The notes: generated by a model from the sequence alone, not told the origin. A stretch of 59,963 bases of DNA from Anaerolineae bacterium (GCA_003141675.1 PLND01000051.1:8374-68336); one strand, 5' to 3'. Counted from the first letter of the stretch, positions 26,701 through 40,560 are shown. Numbers and translations: made by a program.

Positions 26701-27402
26701 TTACTTTTTTCCGCCGGCGTATTCAATCACCTGCTGCATCTGTTCCAGAGTAAGCACCGGTTGCTTGGGCATACGCCGGATGTATTCTTTGAGCTTCGAC
26801 GCATGCAGCACGGGCAGGGGGGCGGTGTCGCATTCGACGCGTGTTTTCTCGTAGACGAACACGACAACCGGTTGGACCGGCGGCACATCATCAACCGCAA
26901 GGATCTTTCGGAGTCTCTTGCGCAGGCTGTCGGCTTCGGCTTCGGCGTCCAGGGCGGGGTTGCCCAGCGCTTCGGTGCCAAATAATTTCTGCAGCGAGGA
27001 GACTCCCGTTTGGCGCCATTTCTTCCCGTCGTAAGTGACCAGCCCGCGCTCGTACTTTGCCAGAATGGCGACGATCCCGTTCGGAGTGAACAGGGCATGG
27101 TCCGCCCCGAGGCGGAAGTGGACGAGCGTGTAATGGTCATCCAAGCCTTTGAGCAGATCGTCCACCGCCTGGTCGGGGGGCGGGACCCGTCCCCAGCGGT
27201 TGTTGAACGACGCGCCGATGTTGACCAGAATGAAACCGGCGATCAGCGCGATGTAGGGAAGCTCCAGCCGGTTGGGTAGGAAGTAGGAGGATGCGAATCC
27301 GCCGACCAGGATGAGCATCCCGCCGATCTGGCTGTAATTGCCGATCTGCTGGTTGCGGCGGATTAACTTCGGATTGGAGATTTTTTTCAATGTTCCTCCC
27401 AT
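26701..27402 (-). CDS. Membrane protein, possible NERD-like domain
   Basis: Two N-terminal TM helices, then LDDHYTLVHFRLGADHALFTPNGIVAILAKYERG. Confidence 0.5.
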   Translation of the reverse strand: MGGTLKKISNPKLIRRNQQIGNYSQIGGMLILVGGFASSYFLPNRLELPYIALIAGFILVNIGASFNNRWGRVPPPDQAVDDLLKGLDDHYTLVHFRLGADHALFTPNGIVAILAKYERGLVTYDGKKWRQTGVSSLQKLFGTEALGNPALDAEAEADSLRKRLRKILAVDDVPPVQPVVVFVYEKTRVECDTAPLPVLHASKLKEYIRRMPKQPVLTLEQMQQVIEYAGGKK

Positions 27403-28643
27403 TTGCGAAGGACCAGGCAGGCGTTCTGGCCGCCCAGGCCGAAAGAATTAGAAAGCGTGATGCGAACGTCGGAAGCCCGCTTAACATTCGGTACGTAATC
27501 CAGATCGCATGCCGGATCGGGGTCATCGGAGTTGATGGTCGGATGGATCATCCCGTGTTCCAGTGTGAGCGCGCAGACGACGGCTTCGACGGCGCCGGCT
27601 GCGCCCATGGGATGGCCGATCATCGATTTGGTGGAAGAGATGGGCACGCTTTGGGCGCGTGCGCCGAATACCTGTTTGATGGCGTTCGTTTCGGCCAGAT
27701 CGTTGGCCGGCGTGGAAGTGCCATGGGCGTTGATGTAATCCACTTCGTCCGGCGCGATCCCGGCGTCTGCGATCGCCCAGCGCATGGCGCGGCTGGCTCC
27801 GGAGCCAGTGGGGTCCGGCGCGGCGACGTGATACGCATCGGACGACGAGGATTGGCCCAGGATCTCGGCGTGGATCCGTGCGCTGCGTTTGCGCGCGCTC
27901 TCCAAGCTTTCCACGACCAGGATCGCGCAGGCTTCGGAGAAAATGAACCCTTCGCGGTTTTTGGTGAACGGCCGGGAGGCGCGCTGCGGATCGGCGTTGA
28001 AATTCACCGGCAAAGCACGCATCGCGCAGAAGGAGCCGATCATGAAGTCTTTCACGACCGCTTCGACGCCGCCGGAGATCACCAGATCCGCGGATCCGCG
28101 GCGTATAAGTTCAGCGGCTTCCCCCAAGGCTTGGGTTCCTGCTGCGCAGGCGGTGACGACGGTGTTCAGCGGGCCTAGGGCGTGATATTTTTGGGAGAGG
28201 TGGTGGGCGGGCATGTTGGCGATTGCGGACGGCGGGAGAAAGGGGTTGATTCGGTCGAATCCCTGCGAGCGCAAAACGGTCACCCCTTCATCGAATCGTT
28301 CCAGTCCGCCGACCGCCGTGCCAAGCACAACCGCCGAGCGTTCCGGGTCCGGCAGGCCCTCCGAGAGGCCCGCGTCTTCGAAGGCTTCCTGGGCGGTTGC
28401 CAGGACAAACTGCGAGCAGCGCGCCATCCGGCGGGCTTCCTTTACATTAATGTAGCGGGTGGGATCGAACCCCTTGACTTCGCCGGCGATCCGGCAAGGC
28501 AGGGTGGACGCGTCGAATTGCGTAATCGGCCCTACGCCGGATTTACCGGCCAGCAATCCATCCCATAATTCGGCGGCGGTCAATCCAAGCGGAGTGATCG
28601 CACCCATCCCGGTAATAACCACGCGGGTTCGTTTGTCGCTCAT
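27387..28643 (-). CDS. fabF: Beta-ketoacyl-ACP synthase II
   Basis: RVVITGMGAITPLGLTAAELWDGLLAGKSGV; TACAAGTQALGEA; NAHGTSTPANDLAET; KSMIGHPMGAAGAVEA. Confidence 0.97.
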   Translation of the reverse strand: MSDKRTRVVITGMGAITPLGLTAAELWDGLLAGKSGVGPITQFDASTLPCRIAGEVKGFDPTRYINVKEARRMARCSQFVLATAQEAFEDAGLSEGLPDPERSAVVLGTAVGGLERFDEGVTVLRSQGFDRINPFLPPSAIANMPAHHLSQKYHALGPLNTVVTACAAGTQALGEAAELIRRGSADLVISGGVEAVVKDFMIGSFCAMRALPVNFNADPQRASRPFTKNREGFIFSEACAILVVESLESARKRSARIHAEILGQSSSSDAYHVAAPDPTGSGASRAMRWAIADAGIAPDEVDYINAHGTSTPANDLAETNAIKQVFGARAQSVPISSTKSMIGHPMGAAGAVEAVVCALTLEHGMIHPTINSDDPDPACDLDYVPNVKRASDVRITLSNSFGLGGQNACLVLRKWEEH

Positions 28644-28644
28644 T

Positions 28645-29682
28645 TCATCCTTTCCCTGAATTGGGATCACTGCCGGAACCGTGCCGCGCCACTTCTCTGC
28701 GGATGAGCTCCTGCATGCCCGCCCGGGCAGCTTGCGATGCAACGCGCACGGCGCTTTGAACAGCCTGCGCGTCGGACCGGCCGTGGCCGATGAACACCAA
28801 TCCGTCCACTCCCAAAAGCGGCGCCGCGCCTTCCTCGCTTGGATTCATCAATTTGCGGACGTCGGCCATCGCTGGTTTGACCAGCAGCCCCCCGAGTTGC
28901 ACCCACGGAGGTGCGGATAGAATCTTCTCTTTGATCGTGTCGGTGATCAGCTTGGCGACCGCTTCCGAGGATTTCAGGAAGATGTTTCCGGAAAAGCCGT
29001 CGGTCACTACCACATCGGCCGCTCCGGCGTAGACTTCCTTGGGTTCGACGTTGCCGATGAAGTTCAAGGAGCTGGCCTGGAGCAGCGGCGTGGCTTCGCG
29101 CACCAGGAAATTTCCCTTGCCGGTCTCTTCGCCGTTGGAAAGCAGCGCCACGCGTGGATGGCTTACGCCGCGGACTGATTCCGCGTACATACTGCCCATG
29201 AGCGCGAACTCCACTAGATTCTGCGGGCGGATATCCGGGTTGATCCCGATGTCCAAGACGACGCAAAACCCCTTGCGGGTGGGAAATACGGGAGCCAGCG
29301 CGGGGCGCTCGATGCCCTGCAGCATCCCCAGCCGGAAGAAGGCGATCGCGGCGGCCGCTCCGGTGTTGCCCATCGTTACGAACGCGTCCGCTTTTCCGTC
29401 CTTGACCAGGTCGACCCCGATCGCCATGGACGTTTTCGGTTCCTTTTGTTTGGCTTTGAGCGCGAGCGCCAGCCCCTTTTCCTCCATGCTCAGCATTTCA
29501 GGCGCATGGATGAGTCGAACGGGGAGGTTGCCGGGTTTTTGATCCTCAAGCACCGGGCCGACGATTTTCTCGTCCCCGATCAGAATCACTTCATCGCCGT
29601 ATGCGCGCGCCGCGGCGACGGCGCCTTCCACGTCCGGATGGGGGAAGTTGTCGGATCCCATGGCGTCGAGAGCGATCTTCAT
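28645..29682 (-). CDS. plsX: Phosphate acyltransferase
   Basis: MKIALDAMGSDNFPHPDVEGAV; GNTGAAAAIAFFRLGMLQGIERPALAPVFP; DGFSGNIFLKSSE. Confidence 0.96.
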   Translation of the reverse strand: MKIALDAMGSDNFPHPDVEGAVAAARAYGDEVILIGDEKIVGPVLEDQKPGNLPVRLIHAPEMLSMEEKGLALALKAKQKEPKTSMAIGVDLVKDGKADAFVTMGNTGAAAAIAFFRLGMLQGIERPALAPVFPTRKGFCVVLDIGINPDIRPQNLVEFALMGSMYAESVRGVSHPRVALLSNGEETGKGNFLVREATPLLQASSLNFIGNVEPKEVYAGAADVVVTDGFSGNIFLKSSEAVAKLITDTIKEKILSAPPWVQLGGLLVKPAMADVRKLMNPSEEGAAPLLGVDGLVFIGHGRSDAQAVQSAVRVASQAARAGMQELIRREVARHGSGSDPNSGKG

Positions 29683-29738
29683 GCCATCTTCCTTTCCTGA
29701 TCGGAATGACCTTCCGGCAATTATATCCTTCCGACGGC

Positions 29739-29767
29739 TTGACACCGGGAGGAACCTCCGGTAAAAT
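29739..29767 (+). promoter_or_regulatory. Promoter upstream of argG leader; spacer contains near-dyad
   Basis: TTGACA (29739-29744), spacer CCGGGAGGAACCTCCGG (17), TAAAAT (29762-29767). Confidence 0.7.
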
Positions 29768-29781
29768 TCCGCCCAATTCCA

Positions 29782-29853
29782 ATGAACGCCATTCTCTTGA
29801 AGCCTCGCGCTCGTCGTATCTTCTCACACCCGGACAACGGGAAGGTGGGCTAG
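29782..29853 (+). CDS. Putative arginine attenuator leader peptide (23 aa)
   Basis: ATG...TAG reading MNAILLKPRARRIFSHPDNGKVG; Arg codons CGC, CGT, CGT within four codons; starts about 15 nt after the -10 box. Confidence 0.6.
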   Translation: MNAILLKPRARRIFSHPDNGKVG

Positions 29854-29886
29854 TTTGGCTTGGGCCGAGCGCGGACAAGCTAATCC
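29847..29886 (+). promoter_or_regulatory. Leader hairpin overlapping leader-peptide stop
   Basis: GGGCTAGTTTG pairs with CAAGCTAATCC (10 of 11 incl. wobble), inner GCTTG/CGAGC. Confidence 0.55.
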
Positions 29887-29899
29887 AGATGAAACCTTT

Positions 29900-29927
29900 A
29901 AGCCCTCCGATCCTGGAGGGCTTTTTT
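29900..29927 (+). terminator. Intrinsic terminator / attenuator before argG
   Basis: AAGCCCTCC-GATCCT-GGAGGGCTT-TTTT, perfect 9-bp stem, about 46 nt upstream of argG. Confidence 0.88.
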
Positions 29928-29973
29928 GCGCATATTCCCAGCGGTGATTCGAAGCAAGCAGAAGGAGACCAGT

Positions 29974-31230
29974 ATGGAAAAGAAGAGTGTCAAGAAGGCG
30001 GTACTCGCTTATTCCGGGGGTTTGGATACATCCATCATCGTCACCTGGCTCAAGGAGAATTACGGCTGCGAAGTGATTTGTTTCACTGCCGACATCGGCC
30101 AGGGCGAGGAACTCTCCTCGCTTCCCAAGCGGGCCAAAGCCTCCGGCGCCAGCCGCCTGGTTACGAAGGATCTGCGCGAGGAGTTCGCCTGCGATTATTT
30201 ATTCCCTCTGCTGCGCTCGGGCGCCATCTATGAAGGCAATTATCTGCTCGGAACTTCCGTCGCCCGGCCGTTGATCGCCAAATACCAGGTAAAGACCGCC
30301 GAGCAATTGGGAGCCGACGCGGTGGCCCATGGCTGCACCGGAAAGGGAAACGATCAGGTGCGCTTCGAGCTTACCTACATCGCGCTTAACCCGCGCCTGA
30401 AGATTATCGCCCCCTGGCGCGAATGGGACATCCGCTCGCGGGAAGACGCCGTGGCGTACGCGAAAGCCCGCGGGATCGCGCTTCCCTCCAGCACCGGCAA
30501 ATCGCTCTACAGCCGGGACCGGAACCTGTGGCACCTTTCCCATGAGGGCGGACCGCTGGAAAATCTCGCCAATGCACCGGAGGACGATCTCTTCCAGTTA
30601 ACCGTTTCCCCCGAGCAGGCGCCGGACGAACCGACGACGGTGGAGATCGGCTTCGAACGTGGCAATCCCGTTTCGGTAAACGGAAAAAAACTTTCTCCTG
30701 CCGCGCTGATTGAGCGGCTCAATACGATCGGCGGGAAAAACGCAATCGGCCGGGTCGACATGGTTGAAAACCGGCTGGTGGGGATGAAGTCGCGCGGCGT
30801 ATATGAAACCCCCGGCGGAACGATCCTCGTGGCGGCGCATCACGATCTGGAAAGCATCACCCTGGACCGGGAGACGCAGCATTACAAGGAGCAGATCGCC
30901 CTGCGCTACGCGGAACTGGTTTACTTCGGCCAGTGGTTCACGCCCCTGCGCGAGGACCTGCAGGCTTTCATCGACCGGACGCAGGAAAAAGTGACCGGAT
31001 CCATCCGGCTTAAACTATACAAGGGAAACATCATCCTGCAGAAGCGGTCGAGCCCCTACAGCCTGTATCGCGAGGATTACGCCACCTTCGGGCATTCGGC
31101 GGTATATGACCACAGCGATGCGGAAGGGTTTATCCATCTCTATGGATTGCCCTTGAAAGTGCGCGCGTTGATCGAACAGGGCGGTGAGGGCATTCCGCCG
31201 GTCAAGGTCGAGCAGGTTCAACGGGATTAA
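29974..31230 (+). CDS. argG: Argininosuccinate synthase
   Basis: [37 protein letters not shown]; preceded by agaaggagacc. Confidence 0.97.
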   Translation: MEKKSVKKAVLAYSGGLDTSIIVTWLKENYGCEVICFTADIGQGEELSSLPKRAKASGASRLVTKDLREEFACDYLFPLLRSGAIYEGNYLLGTSVARPLIAKYQVKTAEQLGADAVAHGCTGKGNDQVRFELTYIALNPRLKIIAPWREWDIRSREDAVAYAKARGIALPSSTGKSLYSRDRNLWHLSHEGGPLENLANAPEDDLFQLTVSPEQAPDEPTTVEIGFERGNPVSVNGKKLSPAALIERLNTIGGKNAIGRVDMVENRLVGMKSRGVYETPGGTILVAAHHDLESITLDRETQHYKEQIALRYAELVYFGQWFTPLREDLQAFIDRTQEKVTGSIRLKLYKGNIILQKRSSPYSLYREDYATFGHSAVYDHSDAEGFIHLYGLPLKVRALIEQGGEGIPPVKVEQVQRD

Positions 31231-31283
31231 CTCGGGCGAAACTTGACTCGCATCTGGAGGTTCATCCTATGCAGGCAATCGAT

Positions 31284-31307
31284 CCTTCGCTTCGCTCGGG
31301 ATGACCA
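31284..31307. repeat. 'GATCCTTCGCTTCGCTCGGGATGA' intergenic repeat (PERSEGS type)
   Basis: Minus translation GHPERSEGS, a common dispersed repeat signature. Confidence 0.55.
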
Positions 31308-31319
31308 TCAAGGCAGTGG

Positions 31320-32726
31320 ATGGAGATTATGGGAAAGGACGCATATTCGATGAAGCAGCTGTGGACGGGCCGGATCGAAGGTGCGATGGATGAAGGCGCG
31401 GCCGCGCTGAACGCGTCGCTGGCGTTCGACATGCGCCTGGCGCTGCAGGATCTGCGTGGATCGATCGTCTGGGCGCACGCGCTAGCCAAGATCGGTATCC
31501 TGACCACGGACGAGGCGAACCAGATCGGACGGGGCTTGGATAAAATCGGCAAAGAGATCGCTGGTGGAATCTTCGCGCTGGCCGCGACGGACGAGGACAT
31601 TCACACGACCGTCGAACGGCGGCTGGGCGAGCTCATCGGAGAGGCGGCCGGAAAACTGCACACCGGCCGCAGCCGGAACGACCAGGTGACGACCGATTTC
31701 CGATTATGGCTAATGGAGGCGGACGACCGGCTTCATCACGCGATTCGCCGGCTGCAGGAATCGCTCGTGAACCGGTCGGAGCAGGATTTTGGAATCGCGA
31801 TGCCGGGATACACCCACACGCAGCGGGCGCAGCCGGTTCTGCTTTCGCACTGGTGGCTTTCGCATTTCTGGGCGCTGGACCGGGACGCCGGCCGCTTGAG
31901 CCAGCTTCGCGCGCGGACGGCGGTATGCCCGCTCGGGAGCGGCGCGCTGGCGGGGACGGCCTTCCCGGTGGATCGTGAGGCGATCGCGAGGGAGCTCGGT
32001 TTTGCGCGGCCGTCGGACAACAGCATCGACGCCGTCTCCGATCGGGACTTTGCCGCGGAGTTTCTTTTTTTCACCGCGCTGCTTGGCGTGCACCTCAGCC
32101 GGCTGGCCGATGCGCTGATCCTGTTTTCCACTTCGGAGTTCGGCTTTGTCGAAATGGACGACGCCTTTTCCACCGGTTCGAGTTTAATGCCGCAGAAAAA
32201 GAACCCGGACGTGCTCGAACTGGTGCGGGGAAAAAGCGGGAAACTGATCGGCCTGCTGACCGGATTGCTCTCCACGCTCAAGGGTTTGCCTTCGGCGTAT
32301 GATAAGGATCTGCAGGAAGACAAACAACCCGTTTTCGAGGCGGCCGACACTCTGGAGTCGATCCTTCCGGTCTTGGCGCGATTAATCGGGAGCCTCTCCA
32401 TCCACAAAGAAAAGATAACGGCGGCGATCGACGACGGAATGCTCGCCACCGATCTTGCGGATTATCTGGTGCGGAAGGGAATTCCCTTCCGCGCGGCGCA
32501 CACCGCAGCGGGCCGGGCCGTGCGCAGATCGATCGAACTCGGAATCCCGCTTACGCGGATGAAGCCGGAGGAATACCGGAAGATCGATCCCGGGTTTGGC
32601 GCGGATCTGGCGGAAGTATTCAACGTGGAAACTTCGATCGCGCGCCGCGGCGCAACCGGCGGTACGGCGCCGGAGTCGGTGAAGAAACAAATTCAGAAGG
32701 CCAGGGCGATACTTGCCGAGAATTAA
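31320..32726 (+). CDS. argH: Argininosuccinate lyase
   Basis: LWTGRIEGAMDEGAAALNASLAFD; LHTGRSRNDQVTTDFRLW; GYTHTQRAQPVLLSHW; GSSLMPQKKNPDVLEL; start could be 31320, 31329 or 31350. Confidence 0.96.
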   Translation: MEIMGKDAYSMKQLWTGRIEGAMDEGAAALNASLAFDMRLALQDLRGSIVWAHALAKIGILTTDEANQIGRGLDKIGKEIAGGIFALAATDEDIHTTVERRLGELIGEAAGKLHTGRSRNDQVTTDFRLWLMEADDRLHHAIRRLQESLVNRSEQDFGIAMPGYTHTQRAQPVLLSHWWLSHFWALDRDAGRLSQLRARTAVCPLGSGALAGTAFPVDREAIARELGFARPSDNSIDAVSDRDFAAEFLFFTALLGVHLSRLADALILFSTSEFGFVEMDDAFSTGSSLMPQKKNPDVLELVRGKSGKLIGLLTGLLSTLKGLPSAYDKDLQEDKQPVFEAADTLESILPVLARLIGSLSIHKEKITAAIDDGMLATDLADYLVRKGIPFRAAHTAAGRAVRRSIELGIPLTRMKPEEYRKIDPGFGADLAEVFNVETSIARRGATGGTAPESVKKQIQKARAILAEN

Positions 32727-32969
32727 CCGGCTAGTCGCCTGCCAGATGGAAAAATCCAAACCATGGATTTCACGGATGGCAAAAAGAATTCCAAATCATG
32801 ATCTATCCGTGAACTCTCTATATCATCTGTGTAATCCGTGGTAGAGGGTTTGTCGAAGACAGAAACGAGCTGTCACCGGGTTTCCCAAAAAGACCCGGGA
32901 ACAATCATGGCACAATGCATGTGCCAAAAAATGAGCGGCGCGGTCTGATGCGCCCCAAAGGAGAAGAAG

Positions 32970-33137
32970 ATGAAAGGCATGTGCCCGGAATGTGAAGGCG
33001 AAGTAACGATCCCGGAGGACGCGCAGAGCGGCGAGATCTTGGTTTGCCCGGATTGCGGCATTGAACTGGAATTAACCAGCCTCGATCCGATCCAATTGAG
33101 TCTGGCTCCGAAAGAAGCCGAAGACTGGGGCGAGTAA
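32970..33137 (+). CDS. lysW: LysW/ArgW amino-group carrier protein
   Basis: 55 aa [55 protein letters not shown]; two CxxC zinc knuckles and terminal EDWGE; missed by the ORF track (<60 aa). Confidence 0.95.
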   Translation: MKGMCPECEGEVTIPEDAQSGEILVCPDCGIELELTSLDPIQLSLAPKEAEDWGE

Positions 33138-33175
33138 ATGAAGGCGAAAGGGAAAACAACGGGAGGTTGCCGAAG

Positions 33176-34087
33176 ATGAAAATTGGCGTTTTGATGACCC
33201 GCTTGCGCATCGAGGAGAAGTGGCTGTTCGAGGCGCTCGAAAAACGCGGAATGGCCTACGAAAAGATCGACGATCGCGAGGTGCAGTTCAATCTGGATCA
33301 TCCCGGTGAATGGGATTCCTATTCGGTCGTCCTCGAGCGCAGCCTTTCCTACGGCCGCGGTTTGTACGCCTGCAAGATCCTGAACGGCTGGGGAATCCCG
33401 ACGGTAAACACCTCGGCCGTAGAGGACACCTGCGGAGATAAATTGTGGACATCCGCAGCGCTGAAGTTTGCGGGGGTTCCGCAGCCGGAGGTGAGGGTGG
33501 CCTTCACGCCGGAAAGCGCGTTGGCGGCGATCGAGGCGATGGGCTATCCAGTGGTCCTCAAGCCGGTCATCGGTTCGTGGGGGCGGATGGTCTCGAAGAT
33601 CAACGACCGCGACGCGGCCGAGGCGATCCTCGAACACCGCGAAGTGCTGGGGAACTACCAGCAGAACATCTTCTACATTCAGGAATACATCCAGAAGCCG
33701 GGCCGCGATATCCGCGCGTTCGTCGTCGGTGATAAAACCATCGCCGCCATCTACCGGACTTCGGAACACTGGATCACCAACACGGCCCGCGGCGGGCAGG
33801 GCTCGGCATGCGAGGTGACCCCGGAACTGGATAAGATCTGCGTCGATGCGGCGAGGGCCGTCGGCGGCGGAGTGCTGGCGGTGGACATCCTCGAGGATAA
33901 AAAACGCGGGTTACTGGTCAACGAGGTTAACCATACGATGGAGTTCCACACGTCGGTGCCCGTCACCGGAATCGACATTCCGGGATTCGTCATCGATTAC
34001 ACCATCGAGGTGGGAAAGAAGAAGGATGAATTCCGCGCGCAGTACCACCCGGTTCCGCACGCGTCGATCGTGGAGATATTGCGATGA
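33176..34087 (+). CDS. lysX: LysW--alpha-aminoadipate/glutamate ligase
   Basis: [88 protein letters not shown]. Confidence 0.94.
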   Translation: MKIGVLMTRLRIEEKWLFEALEKRGMAYEKIDDREVQFNLDHPGEWDSYSVVLERSLSYGRGLYACKILNGWGIPTVNTSAVEDTCGDKLWTSAALKFAGVPQPEVRVAFTPESALAAIEAMGYPVVLKPVIGSWGRMVSKINDRDAAEAILEHREVLGNYQQNIFYIQEYIQKPGRDIRAFVVGDKTIAAIYRTSEHWITNTARGGQGSACEVTPELDKICVDAARAVGGGVLAVDILEDKKRGLLVNEVNHTMEFHTSVPVTGIDIPGFVIDYTIEVGKKKDEFRAQYHPVPHASIVEILR

Positions 34088-35127
34088 GCGGCGAAGCGAA
34101 GGTATCCATCGTCGGCGCCTCCGGCTACACCGGCGGAGAGCTGCTGCGGGTGCTGCTGGGCCACCCGCGCGTGGAAGTGATCCAGGCTACGTCGGAGCAT
34201 CACATCGGCGAATACGTTTATTCGATCCATCCGCAACTGCGGAAGCGGACGACGATGCAGTTTGTTTCGCGCCAGACGCTGCAACTGTGTGACGTGCTGT
34301 TCCTCGCGCTTCCCCACGGCGAGGCGCAGAAGGAAATCGATCATTACGCTTCCCTCGCGGGAAAGATCGTCGACCTCTCGGCGGATTTCCGCCTGAAGGA
34401 TCTGGCGCTCTATAAAAAATGGTACGGGCATGACCACGAAGCGCCGGAATGGGTGGAAAAGTTCGTGTACGGTCTGCCGGAATTGCATCGCGCGGAAATG
34501 CGGACGGCTAGTTACATCAGCGGGGTGGGGTGTAACGCCACGGCGGCCAACCTGGCGCTTACTCCCCTAGTGAAAAACGGCCTGGTGGATACTTCCAAGC
34601 CCGTGATCGTCGAGGTGAAGGTCGGCTCTTCCGAGGCCGGCGCCAGTCCGAACCCCGGCTCGCACCATCCGGAACGGGCGGGAGTGATCCGCACCTACGC
34701 GCCGTCCGGGCATCGGCATACCGCCGAGGTGATCCAGGAAACGGGATTGACCGACGTGCATCTGACGATCACCTCCGTCGACCTGGTGCGCGGAGCGCTC
34801 GCCGCGGTCCACTCTTTTGCCAAACCCGGCGTGACCGAAAAAGATTTATGGCGGGCCTTCCGCGCCTTTGCCAAAGAAGAGCCGTTCATTCGCATCGTGA
34901 AAGAAAAGACCGGCGTGCACCGCGTACCGGACCCGAAAATTCTGGCCGGCAGCAATTACGCCGACGTGGGGTTCGAGCTCGACCCGGAAACGGGGCGGAT
35001 CGTGGCCATGGCGGCGATCGATAATTTAATGAAGGGCGCCTCCGGCTCGGCCATTCAGTCGATGAACGTAATGCTCGGATGGGAAGAAACCACCGGGCTG
35101 GAGTTCGGCGGATTGCATCCGATTTAG
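34084..35127 (+). CDS. argC: LysW-gamma-aminoadipyl/glutamyl phosphate reductase (ArgC/LysY)
   Basis: [75 protein letters not shown]. Confidence 0.95.
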   Translation: MSGEAKVSIVGASGYTGGELLRVLLGHPRVEVIQATSEHHIGEYVYSIHPQLRKRTTMQFVSRQTLQLCDVLFLALPHGEAQKEIDHYASLAGKIVDLSADFRLKDLALYKKWYGHDHEAPEWVEKFVYGLPELHRAEMRTASYISGVGCNATAANLALTPLVKNGLVDTSKPVIVEVKVGSSEAGASPNPGSHHPERAGVIRTYAPSGHRHTAEVIQETGLTDVHLTITSVDLVRGALAAVHSFAKPGVTEKDLWRAFRAFAKEEPFIRIVKEKTGVHRVPDPKILAGSNYADVGFELDPETGRIVAMAAIDNLMKGASGSAIQSMNVMLGWEETTGLEFGGLHPI

Positions 35128-35134
35128 TTTGATT

Positions 35135-35231
35135 ACCTAACCCCTCTCCCCGCCCCTCAGTACCTTCGGGGCACCCCTCCCCCCTTCCCATTATGGGAAG
35201 GGGGGAGGGGACGGAGGATGGGAGGTTAGGT
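35135..35231. repeat. Palindromic CCCCTCTCCCC/GGTTAGGT intergenic repeat (copy B)
   Basis: ACCTAACCCCTCTCCCC...CCCCTTCCCATTATGGGAAGGGG...GGAGGTTAGGT. Confidence 0.8.
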
Positions 35232-35251
35232 TGGTGAAAAGGAAATCATTC

Positions 35252-36055
35252 ATGCTTGTCGTAAAAATCGGCGGCGCGGCCGGAAACAACATGGATACCG
35301 TGTGCGAGGATATTGCCGCGCTGATAAAGCAGGGGCAGAAGGTAATCCTTGTGCATGGCGGTTCCGACGAGACCAACGCCGTATCGGAAAAGCTCGGTCA
35401 TCCGCCGAAGTTCGTCACATCCCCTTCGGGATTTTCCTCGCGCTACACCGACCGCGAGACGCTGGAAATTTTCGCCATGGTCACTTCCGGCAAGATCAAC
35501 ACTCTATTGGTTGAACGGTTGCAGAAGCTCGGCGTAAACGCCTTCGGACTTTCCGGAGTCGACGGCCGGCTCCTGGAAGCCAAGCGCAAGGAGGCGGTGC
35601 GCGCCGTGGAAAACGGGCGGGTGCGCATGCTGCACGACGATCACACCGGGACGATCCAGACGGTAAACGCGGCGTTGCTGCAAACGCTGATGGACGCCGG
35701 ACTGACCCCGGTCGTCGCGCCCCTGGCAATTTCCCCGGAAGGAGTGGCGCTGAATGTGGACGCGGACCGCGCGGCGGCGATGATCGCCGGCGCGCTCAAA
35801 GCCGAAAGTCTGGTTATCCTCACCAACGTTCCCGGATTGATGCGCCACTTCCCCGACGAGAGCACGCTGATGCCGAACATCGAACGCGCCAAGCTCGGGG
35901 AGGCGCTGAAGTTCGCCGAGGGCCGGATGAAGAAGAAAGTGCTCGGTGCCAGCGAGGCGATCGATCAAGGAGTGCAGCGCGTGATCTTCGCCGACAGCCG
36001 GGTGCACTTTCCGGTGAGTTCCGCGCTTTCGGGGAAAGGAACGGTCATCGCGTGA
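35252..36055 (+). CDS. argB: LysW-aminoadipate/glutamate kinase (ArgB/LysZ)
   Basis: [76 protein letters not shown]. Confidence 0.94.
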   Translation: MLVVKIGGAAGNNMDTVCEDIAALIKQGQKVILVHGGSDETNAVSEKLGHPPKFVTSPSGFSSRYTDRETLEIFAMVTSGKINTLLVERLQKLGVNAFGLSGVDGRLLEAKRKEAVRAVENGRVRMLHDDHTGTIQTVNAALLQTLMDAGLTPVVAPLAISPEGVALNVDADRAAAMIAGALKAESLVILTNVPGLMRHFPDESTLMPNIERAKLGEALKFAEGRMKKKVLGASEAIDQGVQRVIFADSRVHFPVSSALSGKGTVIA

Positions 36056-37174
36056 GCCAGGGAACGCTCGTCCTCGAAGATGGAACCATTCTTTCGGGAA
36101 CGGGTTTCGGCGCGGAAACCGACACCGTCTTCGAACTGGTGTTCAACACCAGCATGACCGGCTATCAGGAAATCCTCTCCGATCCCTCGTACCGGGGCCA
36201 GGGAGTGTTATTCACCTGTCCGCATATCGGCAACGTGGGCGTCAACCGCGAGGATTATGAATCCGAACGTCCGCAGATTTCCGCGGCGGTGGTGCGCGCG
36301 CTCAGCCCGGTCGTCTCCAACTGGCGCGCCGAGCAGCCGCTCGCGGATTGGTTGGCCGAGCACGACATCCCCGGGATCAGCGACGTGGATACGCGCTTCC
36401 TCACCCGCCGGTTACGCGATGGCGGGACTCAGAAGGCGGCGCTCTCCACGCAGGGGACCGATGCCGCCAAGCTTTTGGAGATGGCGCGAGCCTGGCCCGG
36501 GTTGGACGGGCGCGACACGGTCGGCGAAGTGGCCTGCTCGCGGAGCTACTCCTGGGAGGGCGATCCGGGCAGCCGCTGGGTGAAACGCAATCCCGGCGGT
36601 GCCATGAAGGGTAAGCACATCATCGCCTACGATTTCGGCATCAAGCGCAACATCCTGCGCCATCTGAGCGCCGAGGGCGCCAAGGTGACCGTGTTGCCGG
36701 CGTATGCACCCGCAAGCGAAGCCTTTGCTCTGAAGCCGGACGGCATTTTCCTTTCCAACGGGCCCGGTGATCCGCGCGGCCTGCCGAAAATCGTCGCTAC
36801 GGTGCGCGCGATCCTCGAGTGCGGCATTCCCACGCTCGGCATCTGCCTCGGGCACCAGTTGGTCGGTCTTGCGCTCGGAGGACGGATCACCAAGCTTAAA
36901 TTCGGTCATCACGGCGGGAACCATCCTGTGCGCGACGAGGAAAACGGCGCGGTATGGATCACCGCGCAAAACCATAATTACGTCGTTGAGAGCGACAGCC
37001 TGCCGAAGGGCGAAGCGGAAGTCACGCTGCTTTCGCTCAACGACGGTTCGGTGGAAGGGTTGCGGTTGAACAAGCGGCCGGTGTTCTGCGTGCAGTTCCA
37101 TCCGGAGGCGTCGCCCGGGCCGCACGACGCGCAGGGCGTATTCGCGCAATTCTTCACGCTCATCCAGAAGGGCG

Positions 37175-37182
<8 letters not shown>
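36052..37182 (+). CDS. carA: Carbamoyl-phosphate synthase small subunit
   Basis: [75 protein letters not shown]. Confidence 0.97.
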
Positions 37183-40435
<3,253 letters not shown>

Positions 40436-40441
<6 letters not shown>

Positions 40442-40544
40442 CCCTCTCTCCCCGCCCCTCTCCCCCTTCCCTTAAGGGAAGGGGGAGAGGGTGGCCGGAG
40501 CCTCGGTGGTTTTCCGAGGCGAAGGCCGGGAGAGGAGGTTAGGT
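40436..40544. repeat. Palindromic CCCCTCTCCCC/GGTTAGGT intergenic repeat (copy C)
   Basis: ACCTAACCCTCTCTCCCC...CCCCCTTCCCTTAAGGGAAGGGGG...GGAGGTTAGGT; left end overlaps the carB stop codon. Confidence 0.8.
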
Positions 40545-40560
40545 CAGTAGCGAGGACCGT

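Noticed and set aside
29820-29930. T-box riboswitch ahead of argG
   Set aside because: No recognisable T-box core (GGGUGGNACCGCG-like) sequence; the Arg-rich leader ORF explains the terminator better
32879-32969. Possible leader peptide MAQCMCQKMSGAV plus small hairpins before lysW as a lysine attenuator
   Set aside because: No run of Lys codons, no clear terminator with T-tract, and only short weak hairpins
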